From: Mantis religiosa
Lineage: Eukaryota; Arthropoda; Insecta; Mantodea; Mantidae
DNA length: 64,000 bases
Assembly: GCA_030765055.1 (NCBI GenBank)
Contig: CM060947.1
Coordinates: forward strand, 226,448,349 to 226,512,348
Direction of reading: 5' to 3'
The first letter of the stretch is position 1, and every line of letters begins with the position of its first letter. The notes under the pieces were generated by a model. It searched no databases, was not told the DNA's origin, and was given only the letters and a program-made list of their open reading frames with translations. Shown in pieces: positions 45,196-57,484 of the stretch. The position numbers and the translations under genes were made by a program.

Positions 45196-46895
45196 TTTGG
45201 TCCCCATACACCTAACCCTAGGTTTTTGTGTATTTGAGGCCCTCTACTCCTTTTGCCATTTCACTATCCTACTCTACATTTTTTCTTAATTGTTCTTATC
45301 CATCTCTCATTAATTTTCCCTAAATAATTCCCTATATTTCTCCTGTTCTTTTCCCATTTTACTGACAAAATTTTTCTTATTACTAATTCACCCCCCAATT
45401 GTCCCATTTACGTAGCCAGGCCTGCTCTCTCCATATCTTTGTTTTACTACAATGTAATATACTGTGACTTTGGGGGTTCGTAAAATTAAAAGTCCTTTTG
45501 CACAAACTCAAAATGTTCTTTATTTCCACTGAATTACAGTTGGAACACTTGCCGTTACACAGAATTACGTAGTGCACACAATTACAGTTCGTCAGTTTGT
45601 CTGTCACAGGTCCACTCTACACTCCAGTTACGTACAACTCCTCTGATGCACGTTCACAGTCTTCCGGTCCGTTAACTCACTCGGCGCTCCTCATGCTGCT
45701 CGCCAAGAACTCAACTGACTCGCCAACTGTAGCCCCTTTTTATAGGAATATCGCTAGTTCTGGAAGTCTCGCGTTTCAGTGAATCACCCCGAAGGTTCCT
45801 GACGGCAGAGGGAGGGCAAAGAGACGGTCAGTGATGTTTTTCCAGCCATCCCTTCGTTAGCGCTATAGGACAAATGGGTAGGCGTGTTCGAATGCCTCCC
45901 GGCCCTCACCCAGCCGCCAGTTGGTCGCACCTTCCGATAATTGGGTGACACTACAATGGATATCTGCATTCTCTTCTCCACACAATGGACATTTATCTAG
46001 CTCCCTCTCTTGGCCTATACCTTTCAAGTCTCTCACTCCTGTTCTCGCCCAAGCAAAACCTTCTTGCCCTAACTTACTGCATATATCTATATATCCTTCC
46101 CTCCCCAGGTTGTTTTATTTCTGTATATAATCTTAGTGAGCTTTTGTCATTTGTATTGGCAAAAATGTCTTGTCTGTCAATAATTTCTAATCTTAGCTTA
46201 ACTTCTTTCCAGAAGCCTCTATACTCATACTCTGCATTTATCCAAGAATGACCCATACCTATCTGCTTCAACACTCGTTCATTTTATGTGCCTAAGACCC
46301 ACCCCAGTCACTTCTCTTTTGAATACGAAAACATTCTTTAATAATGTTGCCATCTTCCAAGTTAGTGATTCTGTATAAATATTTCATTGCCCTTGACAAG
46401 ATTTTAATTTTAGTAGAATGCCTGCCCTGTTCCAATTGTGCTGTCCCGTTAGGTGATGCTATCAGTAATCCCAATATATATTTACAAAAGTATCTATGCA
46501 CTATATCAATATCTCTCCAAGCCTCATCTACTCCTCATATCTCTGATCCATGTAACATTCTATTTTCTATCACACTGTATAAATCCTCTCCAACCATTTG
46601 ACATTTATATCTGGCAGTTTACTGTAGCATGATCTTATCACCCTCGTGGCCATCTTACCTTTTGACACAGACATCTTTTTTATTCTTTCCAGCTATCATC
46701 TGAACTCAACCTTGTCCCCAAATAATCAAATCTCCTTACTACCTCTATTTCTCTTCTATTAACCTCCCATTTCTCATCCTTACGCAATCTGTACCCTTAG
46801 TTATGTTTTCATTCACTTTCAAACCCCATTTTTTGCAATAAGAATTGGCTACCTCGATTGCTCTTCTCAGCCCTCCATTAGTTCTATCTTAGTAA
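45196..46895 (-). mobile_element. LINE fragment, same family as 3425-4240
   Basis: Minus strand, in order: LRRAIEVANSYCKKWGLKVN (end of the reverse transcriptase), FDYLGTRL-like text, IVHRYFCKYILGLLIASPNG and MKYLYRITNLEDGNIIKECF. Next come GFWKEVKLRLEIIDRQDIFA, GFAWARTGVRDLKGIG and a zinc knuckle CPLCGEENADIH. The reading is split by a solo LTR at 45463-45950 and then resumes HCSKTKIWREQAWLRKWDNW. It has stops and frameshifts. The clade is not assigned. Confidence 0.8.
45463..45950 (-). mobile_element. Solo LTR (family L1), inserted in LINE
   Basis: This is a 488-bp LTR in minus orientation: TGTCACCC start (45950), TATA box tataaaaagggg at 45744-45733, a ggaaataaagaac poly(A) signal near 45525, and an AAGTCACA end (45463). 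The 4-bp flanks are atac and ctac. Deleting the LTR and one flank gives a continuous LINE frame, which proves the boundaries. There is no internal retrotransposon sequence. Confidence 0.88.
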
Positions 46896-47165
46896 ATGAA
46901 TGTATTTACGATAGAGCACCTGCCTGCCCATCTAGGGGTCCCGGGTTCGATTCCCGGTGGTGGGGGTGGAGATTTTTCTCCGACCAAGATAATTCCTCAT
47001 CTTTCCCAGAGTCTGGAAGTATGAATGAGATTGTAAATGTATGGGTGATCTAATGATTAAACCCCAAGGAATACGAGTTAACATCTTCGATATGTTCCAA
47101 AGGAGAACTGCCGCCGATATGACCATTGGAGTTAAAGGCGGGCTATAACTGGAACAAATAAAAGC
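46896..47165 (+). mobile_element. SINE family 6 (tRNA-derived)
   Basis: The head has a B box gggttcgattcccgg near 46943. The body has ttttctccgaccaagataat, ggtgatctaatgatta and aaaggcgggctataa, and it ends ggaacaaataaaa. The copy at 51559-52291 matches from just after the B box. The A box region and left end are unclear. Confidence 0.75.
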
Positions 47166-48795
47166 ATGTATTGGATAAAAAGTAGATCACTAAACTAAAA
47201 CGTATTGCACATACATATAAAGTGTGTAAAACTTAACTTTGATATCTTTAAAAGTTTGACAAAATTTATGATTTAATCTGTAATTAGTAGATTTAACTTA
47301 ATGCAAAAGGGATTTTAATTTCTAGTGCAGTTCTGGCTGTTGTCTCATTTTAAAACCATACATTTGTACCAAAATGCTCTTTTTTGAATAGAGTTAGTTG
47401 CACTCCAATCCTGAAGCTGATCTTCCGATATTGTTAAAAGTACAGGAGATATTTTAGGTGATAGTTTAAATGCCTTAACCTGCATATTGGGCTTATAAAT
47501 CGCAACTCTTTTTTTTTTTCACATTTAAACTGTCCCTTAGTTTTCATAGTTGAATTTGAATGCAACATGTAATATTCAATGTTAACAACCAGCATAATCT
47601 CCTCTGTATTTTGTAGTGGTATTTTTACAAAGTGCGCAATAATGGTAGACGACGACGGCGTTCTAAAGGTCTCACGTTGTGGCGATCATCTTGAAGCGGT
47701 TTATTAAGATGAAGGTGGATGCTGATGAATTTCTCACATTTGCTGACGATCTAGAAGATATCTAGAGGTTTCTCCTGCAACTCTTCATGTGGGTGGGCAC
47801 ATCAGTAATTCTGGAGCGATAAGTTCTTTTTCCCAGAGTCGAGGAAAAGTTAGTATTACTATTGCTGAAGAATGGACTTGTTAAAACATGAAAATTTAAT
47901 TCTTCCGAAACATTTTCAAATGTCGATAAAAATTTAAATAATGTAAGTGTTGTTCTTTAACAAACGATGACTGGTGTTGTGCATCTTAAATGCACACTTA
48001 AAATAAATCTGCACAACCTGGGAGATACACAAATCTACATCTTCCTCCTACGACGTTCTTAAGCAGAAAAACAAAATCTTTTTTAAACATTTAACAACTT
48101 CTTCTCATATCAGGTTGTCATGGTTGCACCATTACCTACCTTACATGTTATCCATTTCATTAAACATTACAATTCCTCCAACTATTCCCCTCATACAACA
48201 TAAAATATCTGAAATAACTGATTCAATTTTAAATCTTTGACAATTGACTCATCAATAACTTTTATTTTTCTGTTTACTTTAGGTTATTATGAATATTTGT
48301 ATAGAAATAGTTTAATTTAGATAGTCTCAGGTATGGTAATAAAAATATGTAATATTTAAAACAGATCGAAAAGAAATCTGGTAGAGAAGGGAGTACTTTC
48401 TGTTTTTAAACAAATCATAAGATCCAGGATTATATCTACAGGTCCCGGTGTCGACTCCAAAGAAAAATATTCTTTAACTAGAATAGATCTCTAGCATTCT
48501 CACTCTGGAAGTATATTAGTGTGTTCCATAAAAATGAGTAAACTAAAGGTAAAAGCAGGGTAATACCATCAGTTGCTTCTAAAGTCAACGCCTCTTATAC
48601 ACATGAAAAAATAACAAAGAATATCTACTCGTTTAAGCTATGAATTTTTTGCTTATTTATATGGTTTTGCTTTCTTTAACTATTATTTACTTTACTTGAC
48701 ATTTACTCATTGAACATTACATCACAACAAAAAATAATTTTGGAAATGTAATGATTTGAATACGAATTAATATGAAATATCAATATAATAAGTAA
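47166..48795. other. Long AT-rich stretch without recognised gene
   Basis: I found no ORF, TIR or tRNA-like head. Confidence 0.45.
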
Positions 48796-48799
48796 TAAT

Positions 48800-49115
48800 C
48801 CATGACACGACAGCCCATATAGGGCCCGGGTCTGCCAATCCGACTGCCAGCCTAATGCCCACATACGAAAGGTAGAGGTGGGCGATCATCCGACCGATAC
48901 GGGGAGGAGATGTGGTCAGCATCTTGGCATCCCCAGTAGGAAAGTTGGCTTTCTTGACCGGGGCCGCTTACCTATCGTAAGCTCCACAATTTCCTCACGA
49001 TGCTGAGTCGTCCTATATCTAGGAATTAAAATCCGCACCCCCAGGGGTGGAATTGAACCCGGGCCGCATTTCGTGGCAGGGAACCAAAGCATTATGCCTT
49101 AGCCATGGCGCAGGA
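48800..49115 (-). mobile_element. SINE family 5
   Basis: Minus strand: head ccatggctaaggcataatgc-like and B box gggttcaattcca. The body matches 41640-41965. Confidence 0.72.
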
Positions 49116-50355
49116 CGAGTTCTTATGTAGAATTATATAATTATGTACTCTAAAACTTTCAGAATTATGCAACATTATATTCCTAATATAATGCATGAAA
49201 TAAATCGTTTAATTAAAAGAAAGCAGGTGTAGCAAGTATAACACTAATTTTATGGATATAATATGTTAAGCGTTATGAGAGAAGAAACAAAAAGTGATAA
49301 AGAAACAAAGAAAGAAGTAAAGAAAGAAATAAACTTCCTTAGTTTGTGAAATGTTCAAATTTAAGCAGTGAAAAAGTAATCTGTGACAGCGGGTAAGTGC
49401 GATACGTGCATTACTGGCGAACGAAAAGGATTTAAAAATACAAGAGAGTATTTTTCGTTTCTGAGGTTCTCCAACTCACTCAATGCATATTGTCGCGGCG
49501 ACGCGCATATGTTACCAGCATAAATACAGGAAATTCAACTTTGCGCCATGACAACATGAACAGGAAGTGAAAAAACACTACTGTTCGAAGGAAAAAAAGC
49601 AACCTCAATTGTCATTAATTATACATTTAAATGAGATTCTCATTTATCTTTATTGCGTAAAACAACTCAAGAAAAGACTTGCCAAGAATTCGAGATATTT
49701 TTCAGGTTTAGTCACAATAGCTTTGTCATTTTTTCAGAAGAAAAATTAGCATAATTTGTTTCAACTAAAGAGCTAATGATTTTGAAATACCTTTATTCAC
49801 AGAAGTTGGCAAACTTTGAGCTCATAGTGACAAAAAATGTACAGGTTAGTTAACAAAATATTTATTGTACTATTTCAGAAGCTTCTTGCATTTTCCTTTG
49901 TAGTGTTATGCTTGATCAATTATGTGAAAGAATGAAATGGTTATATATTTCGTGCCGCAGAGCAGTGAAAGTGTCCTTGGTAGAAAAGGAAATGACTCCG
50001 TAAACATCGTTTGCAATATGGCGGAATAAGGAAAAGAGAAAATTGTTTGGCATAGAAACACGTTTGAGCTATATTGCTCTCTGGCACTGAATACTTTAGA
50101 GGAAAAACTGAATCAGCAGGTAACTTTAATTGCGGTTATGTCACGCATCGACTGCTACAAAGCCAGCGTCCACTCGTATTTGCTCATCAGGTTCATTCAC
50201 TTCTGTATTATGTAGCAGAACATGTCACTTTCGCATAAAAGTAGCCAGCAAACATCTGACTGTTGAGTGAACAATTGACTGTGACTAAGCTCAAAGCAGA
50301 GAACTTAAAGCTGTTTGTTGTATCTCTCTGTCTCTCTTTTCCAATGTCTTTCTTA
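49116..50355. other. Mostly unassigned; short repeat at 49384-49495
   Basis: The 49384-49490 block is the second copy of the repeat at 25925-26035. Otherwise I see nothing. Confidence 0.45.
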
Positions 50356-50359
50356 GTTT

Positions 50360-50637
<278 letters not shown>

Positions 50638-51558
50638 TTACATGCTCAACAGCAGAATTTAAAGAGCAAATACAAATGTTTAGTAAAATTGGCAAATTAA
50701 AATTTTCGTTTGTGGAAACCTTCTGTAGCACACTTTTGATATTACAACTAAGACTTTCAAAGGAAGTATGTACTCTGAATTGAAACAAACAATCTGTTTA
50801 CTGATGTTATGTTTATATTGAAACATTTTGCGAGGGTCGTTCAATAAATAACCGAACTAATTTAATTGTATTTAAATCAACCGCCCTGGAGCGCCATGGC
50901 TGCTAGTGGCGGAAAGGTGAATCCTTTCTCTTGCAGTGCTGTGATTGCCAGTCATGCAGAGCCACAGTGCAGAGCCGATCAGTTGGGAGAATCTGTGGTT
51001 GAGAGTTAGAGACCGATACGTGAGGTCGTGTTTACTGCACCCACCATGGAACTGGAATTGCAGCAACGCGCATTAATAAAGTTTTGTGTTCTGTTAGACA
51101 AAACTCCTACAGAAACCTTTGAAATGGTGCAGCAAGCATACAAGGAGCAAGCTTTAGGCAAAACACAAGTCTTTGAGTGGTAAAAACGTTTCAAAGGGGG
51201 CCATGAAGACCTTCAAGATTCTCCGCGTCCTGGAAGACCCGTAATAGCAAAAACGGAAATCAACATTAACACAATTGTGCGAGAAGATCGTCGCATAACA
51301 ATTACGAAAGTTGCAGACATAATGCATTTGTCTGTTGAAACTGTAGACAACATAATTCGCAATGATCCTAGCTATCGAAAAGTTGCAGCGAAATGGGTAC
51401 CGCGCGTGCTGAAGGACGAACAGAAGGCTCACCGCGTCATGACGTGTCAAGAATAACGGCTCGCAAGGTTACGACGGGAGCCAGACTTTCTGAATAAGGT
51501 TATCGCTTGTGACGAGAGTTGTTTCCACCATTACGACTCGTTAACAAAACAGGAGAGT

Positions 51559-52291
51559 CCCGGAATGGGAATGGGGATTTTTCTCCGACCAAGATAATTC
51601 CCCATCTTCCCCAGAGTCTGGAAGTATTGTGACTTTGTGGGTTCGTAGAATTAAAAGCCGAGTTGCATAAATTAAAATTCTCCTTTATTTTCGTAGAAAT
51701 ACTCTTATAGATTGCAGCAGCATTACGTTACTTACACCATCAGTCTACCAAAGTCGATCACAATAACAAACAGTGACAGCAGATTACATCATTGGCTCTC
51801 GTTACAACAACACTCTTTTTACACAACTACTGCTTACTCACTCTTGTTTACAACAACTGTTTCACAACTACAACTCCTCTTGTTTCACAACTGACTCTTT
51901 GCGAGCCATCACCTCTTTAAATACCTAATTCGTAATTCGAGACTCTTCCAGAAGAATAAAGAAACCGAATAATCAAGATATTACCAGAAATTTACATTTA
52001 TCTCAGTTTGTTTGTTTCGGTAAGTCTTTTATCACAAGTGCTATGTTTATCTGCTTATGCAAGTTTGTTATCTACATGAAACCTATCAGTTCCTTTGTGT
52101 GCCAAGCCGCCTTATCGCGATCGGGTTCGCGACTGTATGCATGAGAGTGTGAATGTGTTCGTGATCTAATGATTAAAACCTAACGAATACGAGTTAACAC
52201 CTTCGGTATGTTCCAAAGGAGAACGGCCGCCGATATGACCATTGTAGTTAAAGGCGGGGTATAAATGGAACAAGTAAAATAAAAAAAAAAA
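51559..52291 (+). mobile_element. SINE family 6 copy, split by an LTR
   Basis: It is flanked by aaaacaggagagt (51546-51558) and aaaacaggaaagt (52292-52304), a 13-bp duplication of transposase codons. It is 5'-truncated at cccggaatggg, has the usual body, and ends ggaacaagtaaaat plus an A-run. The solo LTR at 51628-52134 interrupts it. Confidence 0.88.
51628..52134 (-). mobile_element. Solo LTR (family L1) inside SINE
   Basis: This minus-orientation LTR of 507 bp ends AAAGTCACA (51628) with a poly(A) signal aaataaagg near 51695 and a degenerate TATA region tatttaaagagg near 51920. The 4-bp duplication gtat (51624-51627 and 52135-52138) exactly interrupts the SINE sequence. Confidence 0.87.
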
Positions 52292-52914
52292 AAAACAGGA
52301 AAGTTCACAGTGGAAACATTCATTGAGCCTTAGGCCTAAGAAAGCAAAAGTTCAGGAAAATGCAGGAAAGGTCGTGCATCTCGTATTCTTTGACAAACAA
52401 GGTATTCTATATGATCATGTTGTAACTAATCAACGCACAGTAACTGCTGCTTACTATTTGACGTACTGAAGGAGGCACTGAAGAAAAAAGTCACCGAAAA
52501 GCGACCAGATCTCGCAAGGAGAGGATGGATCTTGCATCAGGATAATGCCCTTGCTCATCGAGCTAGTGCAACTCAAGATGTCATCGCAGAAATGGACATT
52601 GAGATCATGCCTCATCCACCTTATTCTCCAGATTTCGCACCATGCGATTTTCAGCTCTTCCCTAAAGTGAAACAGGAGCTTCGTGGTCGCCATTTTCAAG
52701 GTGATAAGGAGTTGAACAATGTTGTCATGGATATCCTGAACAGACTGTCCAAAAAATGGGTTCAATGAGTGTTTCGAACAATGGGCAAATCATTGGAATA
52801 ATTGTATATCATCAGAGGGAGAATGCTGCGAAAGTGTGTAGGTAAATGTTAGTGAAATAAAGCCATTATGTGTTAATTAAAAAAATAGTTCGGTTATTTA
52901 TTGAAGGACCCTCG

Positions 52915-53175
52915 TAGATCTTTAAATTCTCGCGTTTATTGTAGGTATATATTACTGTTACACTTACTTGATGACGTCAAGTCTCCCCCTACTTCTCAGA
53001 CAAACTGCAACAAATTGTGGAGTCTTCACAAAATACTGAACTATTATGTGTTTCAACTGGGATGATGTTTGTCCTTGAGCGCTACTGGACGAGCAACCAA
53101 TCGGAGTACTGCGGTGTTGTATGGCATTCCCACTAAATGGTGTGTGACGTGCGCCAAAATAATCAACCTCTAATA
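52915..53175. other. Short unassigned stretch
   Basis: I see no supported feature. Confidence 0.4.
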
Positions 53176-53180
53176 AATAC

Positions 53181-53736
53181 TGTAACGGGACCGCTGGAAC
53201 ACCCTGTGAAAGCAGCTGGCAGCGGGAGGCAGGGGAGGTTCGGTTAGCCACACCTCCTCCTCGTTTGTCCCATAGTGGTGACAGGCTGTGGTCAGGGGAA
53301 AAACATGACTGTGTCGCCTGTTTCTCCTACACCTGATTCTCGATCTTTCGTTTACTGGAATCTTCGCCTGGGAACCAGAAAAGCGGAGAAGTGGGCGAGA
53401 TTCCTATATAAAAGAGGGTTGCAGACGGACAGAGTTAGAGTTGGTTTTGTCAGTTAGTGAGTGAGGAGACAGTCAGTTCTTGGTGTAAGAGTTAGTGACG
53501 TGTTAATGTACGAAAGGATTGTGCAACGGAAGACTGTACGAACTGTGTATGTGTATCGGAGTTTATGTAATCGCGAGTACAAGTGAAGTTGTAACGGACG
53601 AACTGGTAAATTGTAACTGTGTGCAGCACGTAATTTTGTGTAATTGGCAAGTGTTAAACTGTAAGTCGGTGGAAATAAAGAACATTGTTGAAGTGGTGTA
53701 ATTGGACTTTTCATTTCACGGACCCACAAAGTCACA
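53181..53736 (+). mobile_element. Solo LTR (family L1), plus orientation
   Basis: TGTAACGG start, TATA box tatataaaagagg at 53404, poly(A) signal ggaaataaagaac near 53669, end AAGTCACA (53736). The 4-bp duplication atac lies at 53177-53180 and 53737-53740. Internal blocks such as gtaattggcaagtgtt match the LTR at 45463. The superfamily is likely Gypsy or BEL from the 4-bp duplication. Confidence 0.88.
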
Positions 53737-53740
53737 ATAC

Positions 53741-54178
53741 TATTAGCGCTAAGGCAAATATTCGATTTTGCAAAAACTGATCAATGAGGAACGTAGAGAG
53801 TAAAGTATCTAACATAACCGCAAAACCTCATTTTTTAGCTCAAATAGTTTTCCTAATATAAATAAATAAAGCACTATTACCTATATTATAACAATGCATC
53901 CCGACGTAAACATTGTAATGGATAACATTATTGGTTGGCATGTATGCGTGTACGTATATTTGTAAATACTCAGAACTGAAACGTAAACGTTTGACATGAC
54001 GTGATAAAATGATTACTTTGAATAAGCCAAGGTGTTTGTTAAGTTCAAGCGAGAAGAAACAGTACACTTACTGCTGGCTTGTAGAATGGTGCATCGGCAG
54101 AACGTGACTTGTCACACTTATGTCTTTTTATGAATCGTACGTAATCTCTATTTACTCCAGAGAGTTCAAAGCAATATT
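53741..54178. other. Stretch without recognised gene
   Basis: I see no supported feature. Confidence 0.45.
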
Positions 54179-54189
54179 ATTCAGTTGTT

Positions 54190-54436
54190 TACCCGCCTCG
54201 GTAGCGTAGATGGTAGCATGTCTGCCTCACGTTCAAGAGGTCCCAAGTTCAAATCTCGGTCAGGGTGAATTACCTGGATAAGGTTTTTCCAGGGTTTTCC
54301 CTTATCCTAAAAGGCGAATGTCGGGTAACTCTAAGCTCCATGGACCCTGGGCCCATTTGAGCATCATTTCACCCATTCCATTCATTGTCCGATATGACTT
54401 TTAAAAAGTTAAAGGACGTAAATTACAACAATAAAA
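54190..54436 (+). mobile_element. SINE family 1, full-length
   Basis: An 11-bp duplication attcagttgtt (54179-54189 and 54437-54447) flanks it. Head acccgcctcggtagcgtag, B box aagttcaaatctcgg, full body, and tail acaacaataaaa. Confidence 0.93.
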
Positions 54437-55068
54437 ATTCAGTTGTTCTTCCGTTTAAAAACCAGGGAAAGTGTATCAGCTGGATCAAGTTGCAACTGAA
54501 ATGAGACACGAGGTATTATAAGCCACCTTCCCGCTTACCACTGCCAGAACAATGCAATTGAGTTAATGTGGGTTCAAATTATGTTCCAAACAGAAATAAT
54601 ACTTTTAAACTGACTGACGCTGAACGTCTTATTCACACAAAAATTGACAAGGTTGCACAAGACCGGGGAAACTGCATGAGACATTCAGATAAACTACAAG
54701 AACACTGCCTTTGGAAAGAAATAGCACGTGATAAAATTTGGAGTCTATCATCATGAACTTGCAACACTCAGACGTTGAAGACAGTGACAATGACGAATTT
54801 TCTCTTAACGAAAGTGACATCATAGCTATATGGATGCGCTGCTAGCAGTTTCGTTGGATTAGAAAAATAGGTAATTCATACACTATAATTATTTTTAAAC
54901 TATATACAAGGGGTGTCCAGAAAGTAAGTTCGGTTTAAATTTATCTCCGCTGCAGCGCTGCGATCGCAGTTCCGCACATGCGCGGTAGACGCTCTGTATC
55001 AAGGAGAAGAAACGTGCACCATTGTGAGATCACTCTCAGCCACGTCCGCTTTGTTGTGCTTGTTTACA

Positions 55069-56620
55069 ATGTCGGTGTTGATTGAAAATCCCACTGTTTT
55101 TGAAATCAGATTTGTGATTCGTTTTCTGAATGCTAGGAAAGTGAAACCAATTGAAATTTATCGGCAAATTTGCGATTTTGCGGACAGAATGCGATGAGTG
55201 ATACAATGGTGAGAAGATGGGTCCAACAGCTCAATGAAGGACGTAGTGAAGTGCACGATGAAGAACGAAGTGGGCATCCATCTTTGGTTACAGAAGAACT
55301 GGTTCACGCGATTGATGACAAGATCCAGGAAAACCGCAAGTTTACAATTTGTGTTCTTGCTGTAGAATTTCCCCAAATCTCACGATCAACAGTTCATGAA
55401 ATTGTCACCGAAAAACTGAAATTTCGTAAACTTTGCTCACGTTGGGTGCCAAAGATTCTTACTGAGGAAGTTAAAAAAAGGCGATGGGTAGTGCACTTCA
55501 GTTTTTGACCCGTTACGATGAAGACGGCGAAGAATTTCTGACAGATAGTCACAGGAGATGAAACTTGGGTTTCTTACGACACCCCTGAAAGTAAGCGTCA
55601 ATCAATGGAATGGAGGCACACCTCATCCCCAGCAAAGGTTAAGTCGAAACAAATCTTGGCACCTTGAAAAATGGACCAAGGACCCGGGCCTTCTTCGACC
55701 AGGGAGTTACCGAGCTGTCCCAAAAGGGCGCCCGGCGCTTCCGTGGGACTTTCCATAGGGCAAGACCTAGAGACTAACAAGTGCCCCCCTCATCTGGTCC
55801 TGTGGACTCAAGACGGGATAGAAGTGGATACGCGACCTACGCGCGCCAACTCCAAAATGGGAAGACTACCGATAAGACCTCGGTGGGATCGCCTGGTGAT
55901 CTAGCACACCTTCTACTAGCTTTGCAGGCTAGTACCCGGGAGAATTAATGGCTTCCCTCAACTCCGTCCTTAGACGTACCCGATTCCCACGGGTATCGGG
56001 AACCACTGCCCCCTCGAGTCCATCCCAATCCGAACAACTCCCGAAGGAGGGGCTCAGATGTTCGGCCCGAGGTTCCTCTAGTAACGTCAGAGGTACCACG
56101 AGTGCTAGGGATCTGCAGCGCCCGGACCATGGCAGCTGAAGGGGACGGATCCCCTCCCCTACGGGAAGTGTTCTGGAACAGGAAAGGCATCTTAATCATT
56201 GATTTCTTAGCGCGTGGTCAAACAATGAAAGAAGATGTTTATTGCGAGACACTTAGGAAATTGCGCCGCGCAATACAGAATAAGCGCCGAGGAATGCTAT
56301 CAAAAGGTGTTGTGTTTCTTCACGACAGCGCACGACCACATACTGCAAATGCGACGAAAAACATCCTACAGGGATTTGGCTGGAACGTCCCCGTACAGCC
56401 CTGACCTCGCTCCTAGCGACTTTCATCTGTTTTTGCACCTCAAATCTTTCCTTGGCGGTCAACACTTCAACAATGATGAAGAGCTGAAAGAAAATGTTTC
56501 CCAACTGGTTGAAGACACAGGCGGCAAACTTCTATGAAGAAGGTATACAAAAACTTGTGCCTCGCTATGACAAATGCCTGCAAAATTTCTTCAGTTATGT
56601 GGACAATTAGTTTAAGAGTT
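55069..56620 (+). pseudogene. Mariner transposase, interrupted
   Basis: ATG 55069 starts MSVLIENPTVFEIRFVIRFL. A frameshift near 55185 leads to MVRRWVQQLNEGRSEVHDEE. Then SRWVPKILTEEVKKRRW, another shift, VTGDETWVSYDTPE (Asp) and MEWRHTSSPAKVK. After the insertion come VFWNRKGILIIDFLARGQ, GVVFLHDSARPHTANA (Asp) and PYSPDLAPSDFHLF (Asp). Stops follow near 56537. Confidence 0.85.
55673..56165. mobile_element. GC-rich insertion of unknown type
   Basis: About 490 bp of distinctly GC-rich DNA separates two mariner transposase halves. It has no tRNA-like boxes, TIRs or recognised coding, and I could not see a duplication. It might be the 5' part of a LINE. It contains many CG dinucleotides, unlike the surroundings. 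Confidence 0.6.
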
Positions 56621-56837
56621 GTAGAATTTTGTGCAATAAATAATTTTTCTGTGTCTGTACACAATTTAATTTTATTACCAAACAGAACTTACTTTCTGGA
56701 CGTACTTCGTATTTAAAACATGTGTGTAAAATATGAATATCCATGTTGCAATAATTGTGATTTGAACAATTGCATTATTATAAAGCTTTGGAAAATTCAG
56801 TTTGTGCTCCTTACGTCTAGTGCCAAGAAGACTTGCA

Positions 56838-56894
56838 AGTGAGAGAGAGAGGGAGGGAGGGAGGGAGGGAGGGAGGGAGGGAGGGAGGGAGGGA
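56838..56894 (+). repeat. (GGGA)n microsatellite
   Basis: A short GA run passes into about 11 GGGA units. Confidence 0.95.
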
Positions 56895-57235
56895 AATATA
56901 AAAATAGTGGTGGTAACGAGGTGGCAACGCTAAAGGCTCTAACACATCTGATTCGCTACAAGACAGAACTCTTCCTATTTGAAACACATAGTAAGAACGT
57001 TCCTTTGTTTAATGGGTAATTGTTTATGTAGTATGCCAATTTTAGAATTGATTTTTTATTTCATATTTTCGCTTTTCATACCACTGAGACTCCGTTCTCT
57101 TTTCTTACTTCTAAAAAGACACCTGACTACAGAATTATACCACGCAGACTTTTCATATTAGAAATGAGCAAATGACGCTTTTTTTTTTTCAAATTCAAAC
57201 AATGGTACCTATTGCGTTATTCTAACGGTAAACAG

Positions 57236-57475
57236 CTCGCCTCGGTAGCGTGGTGGTAGCATGTCTGCCTTACGTTCAAGAGGTCCTGAGTCCGAATCTC
57301 GGTCAGGGTGAGCTACCTGGATAAGGTTTTTCCGGAGTTTTCCCTTATCCTGAAAGACAAATGTCCGGTAACTCTAAGCTCTAAGGACCCTGGGCTCATT
57401 TGAGCATCATTTCACCCATTCCATTCATTGTCCGATATAACTTAAAGTTGGAGGACATAAATTACAACAAAAAAG
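57236..57475 (+). mobile_element. SINE family 1, full-length
   Basis: A 9-bp duplication ggtaaacag (57227-57235 and 57476-57484) flanks it. Head ctcgcctcggtagcgtgg, B box gagtccgaatctcgg, full body, acaacaaaaaa tail. Confidence 0.92.
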
Positions 57476-57484
57476 GGTAAACAG

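Larger units (their letters stand above)
51046..52768 (+). pseudogene. Mariner transposase, interrupted
   Basis: ATG 51046 in an accatgg context starts MELELQQRALIKFCVLLDKT. Stops replace expected residues at 51181 (VFEW*KRF) and near 51454. The catalytic sites are VIACDESCFHHYD (Asp), WILHQDNALAHRA (Asp) and HPPYSPDFAPCDF (Asp), the D,D34D set. The SINE splits KQES at 51558. A frameshift lies near 52455. It ends KKWVQ with a stop at 52766-52768. Confidence 0.87.
50831..52914 (+). mobile_element. Mariner transposon hosting SINE and LTR insertions
   Basis: Terminal inverted repeats cgagggtcgttcaataaata (50831) and the complement ending 52914 share a further aaccgaacta. The flank is TA on the right and TG on the left. 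Without the 733-bp SINE/LTR insert and its duplication the element is about 1.34 kb, normal for mariner. Confidence 0.87.
54907..56709 (+). mobile_element. Mariner transposon with GC-rich internal insertion
   Basis: TA flanks (54905-54906 and 56710-56711) border inverted repeats sharing gtccagaaagtaagttc. The transposase is split by a foreign block at 55673-56165. Without it the element is about 1.3 kb. Confidence 0.85.
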
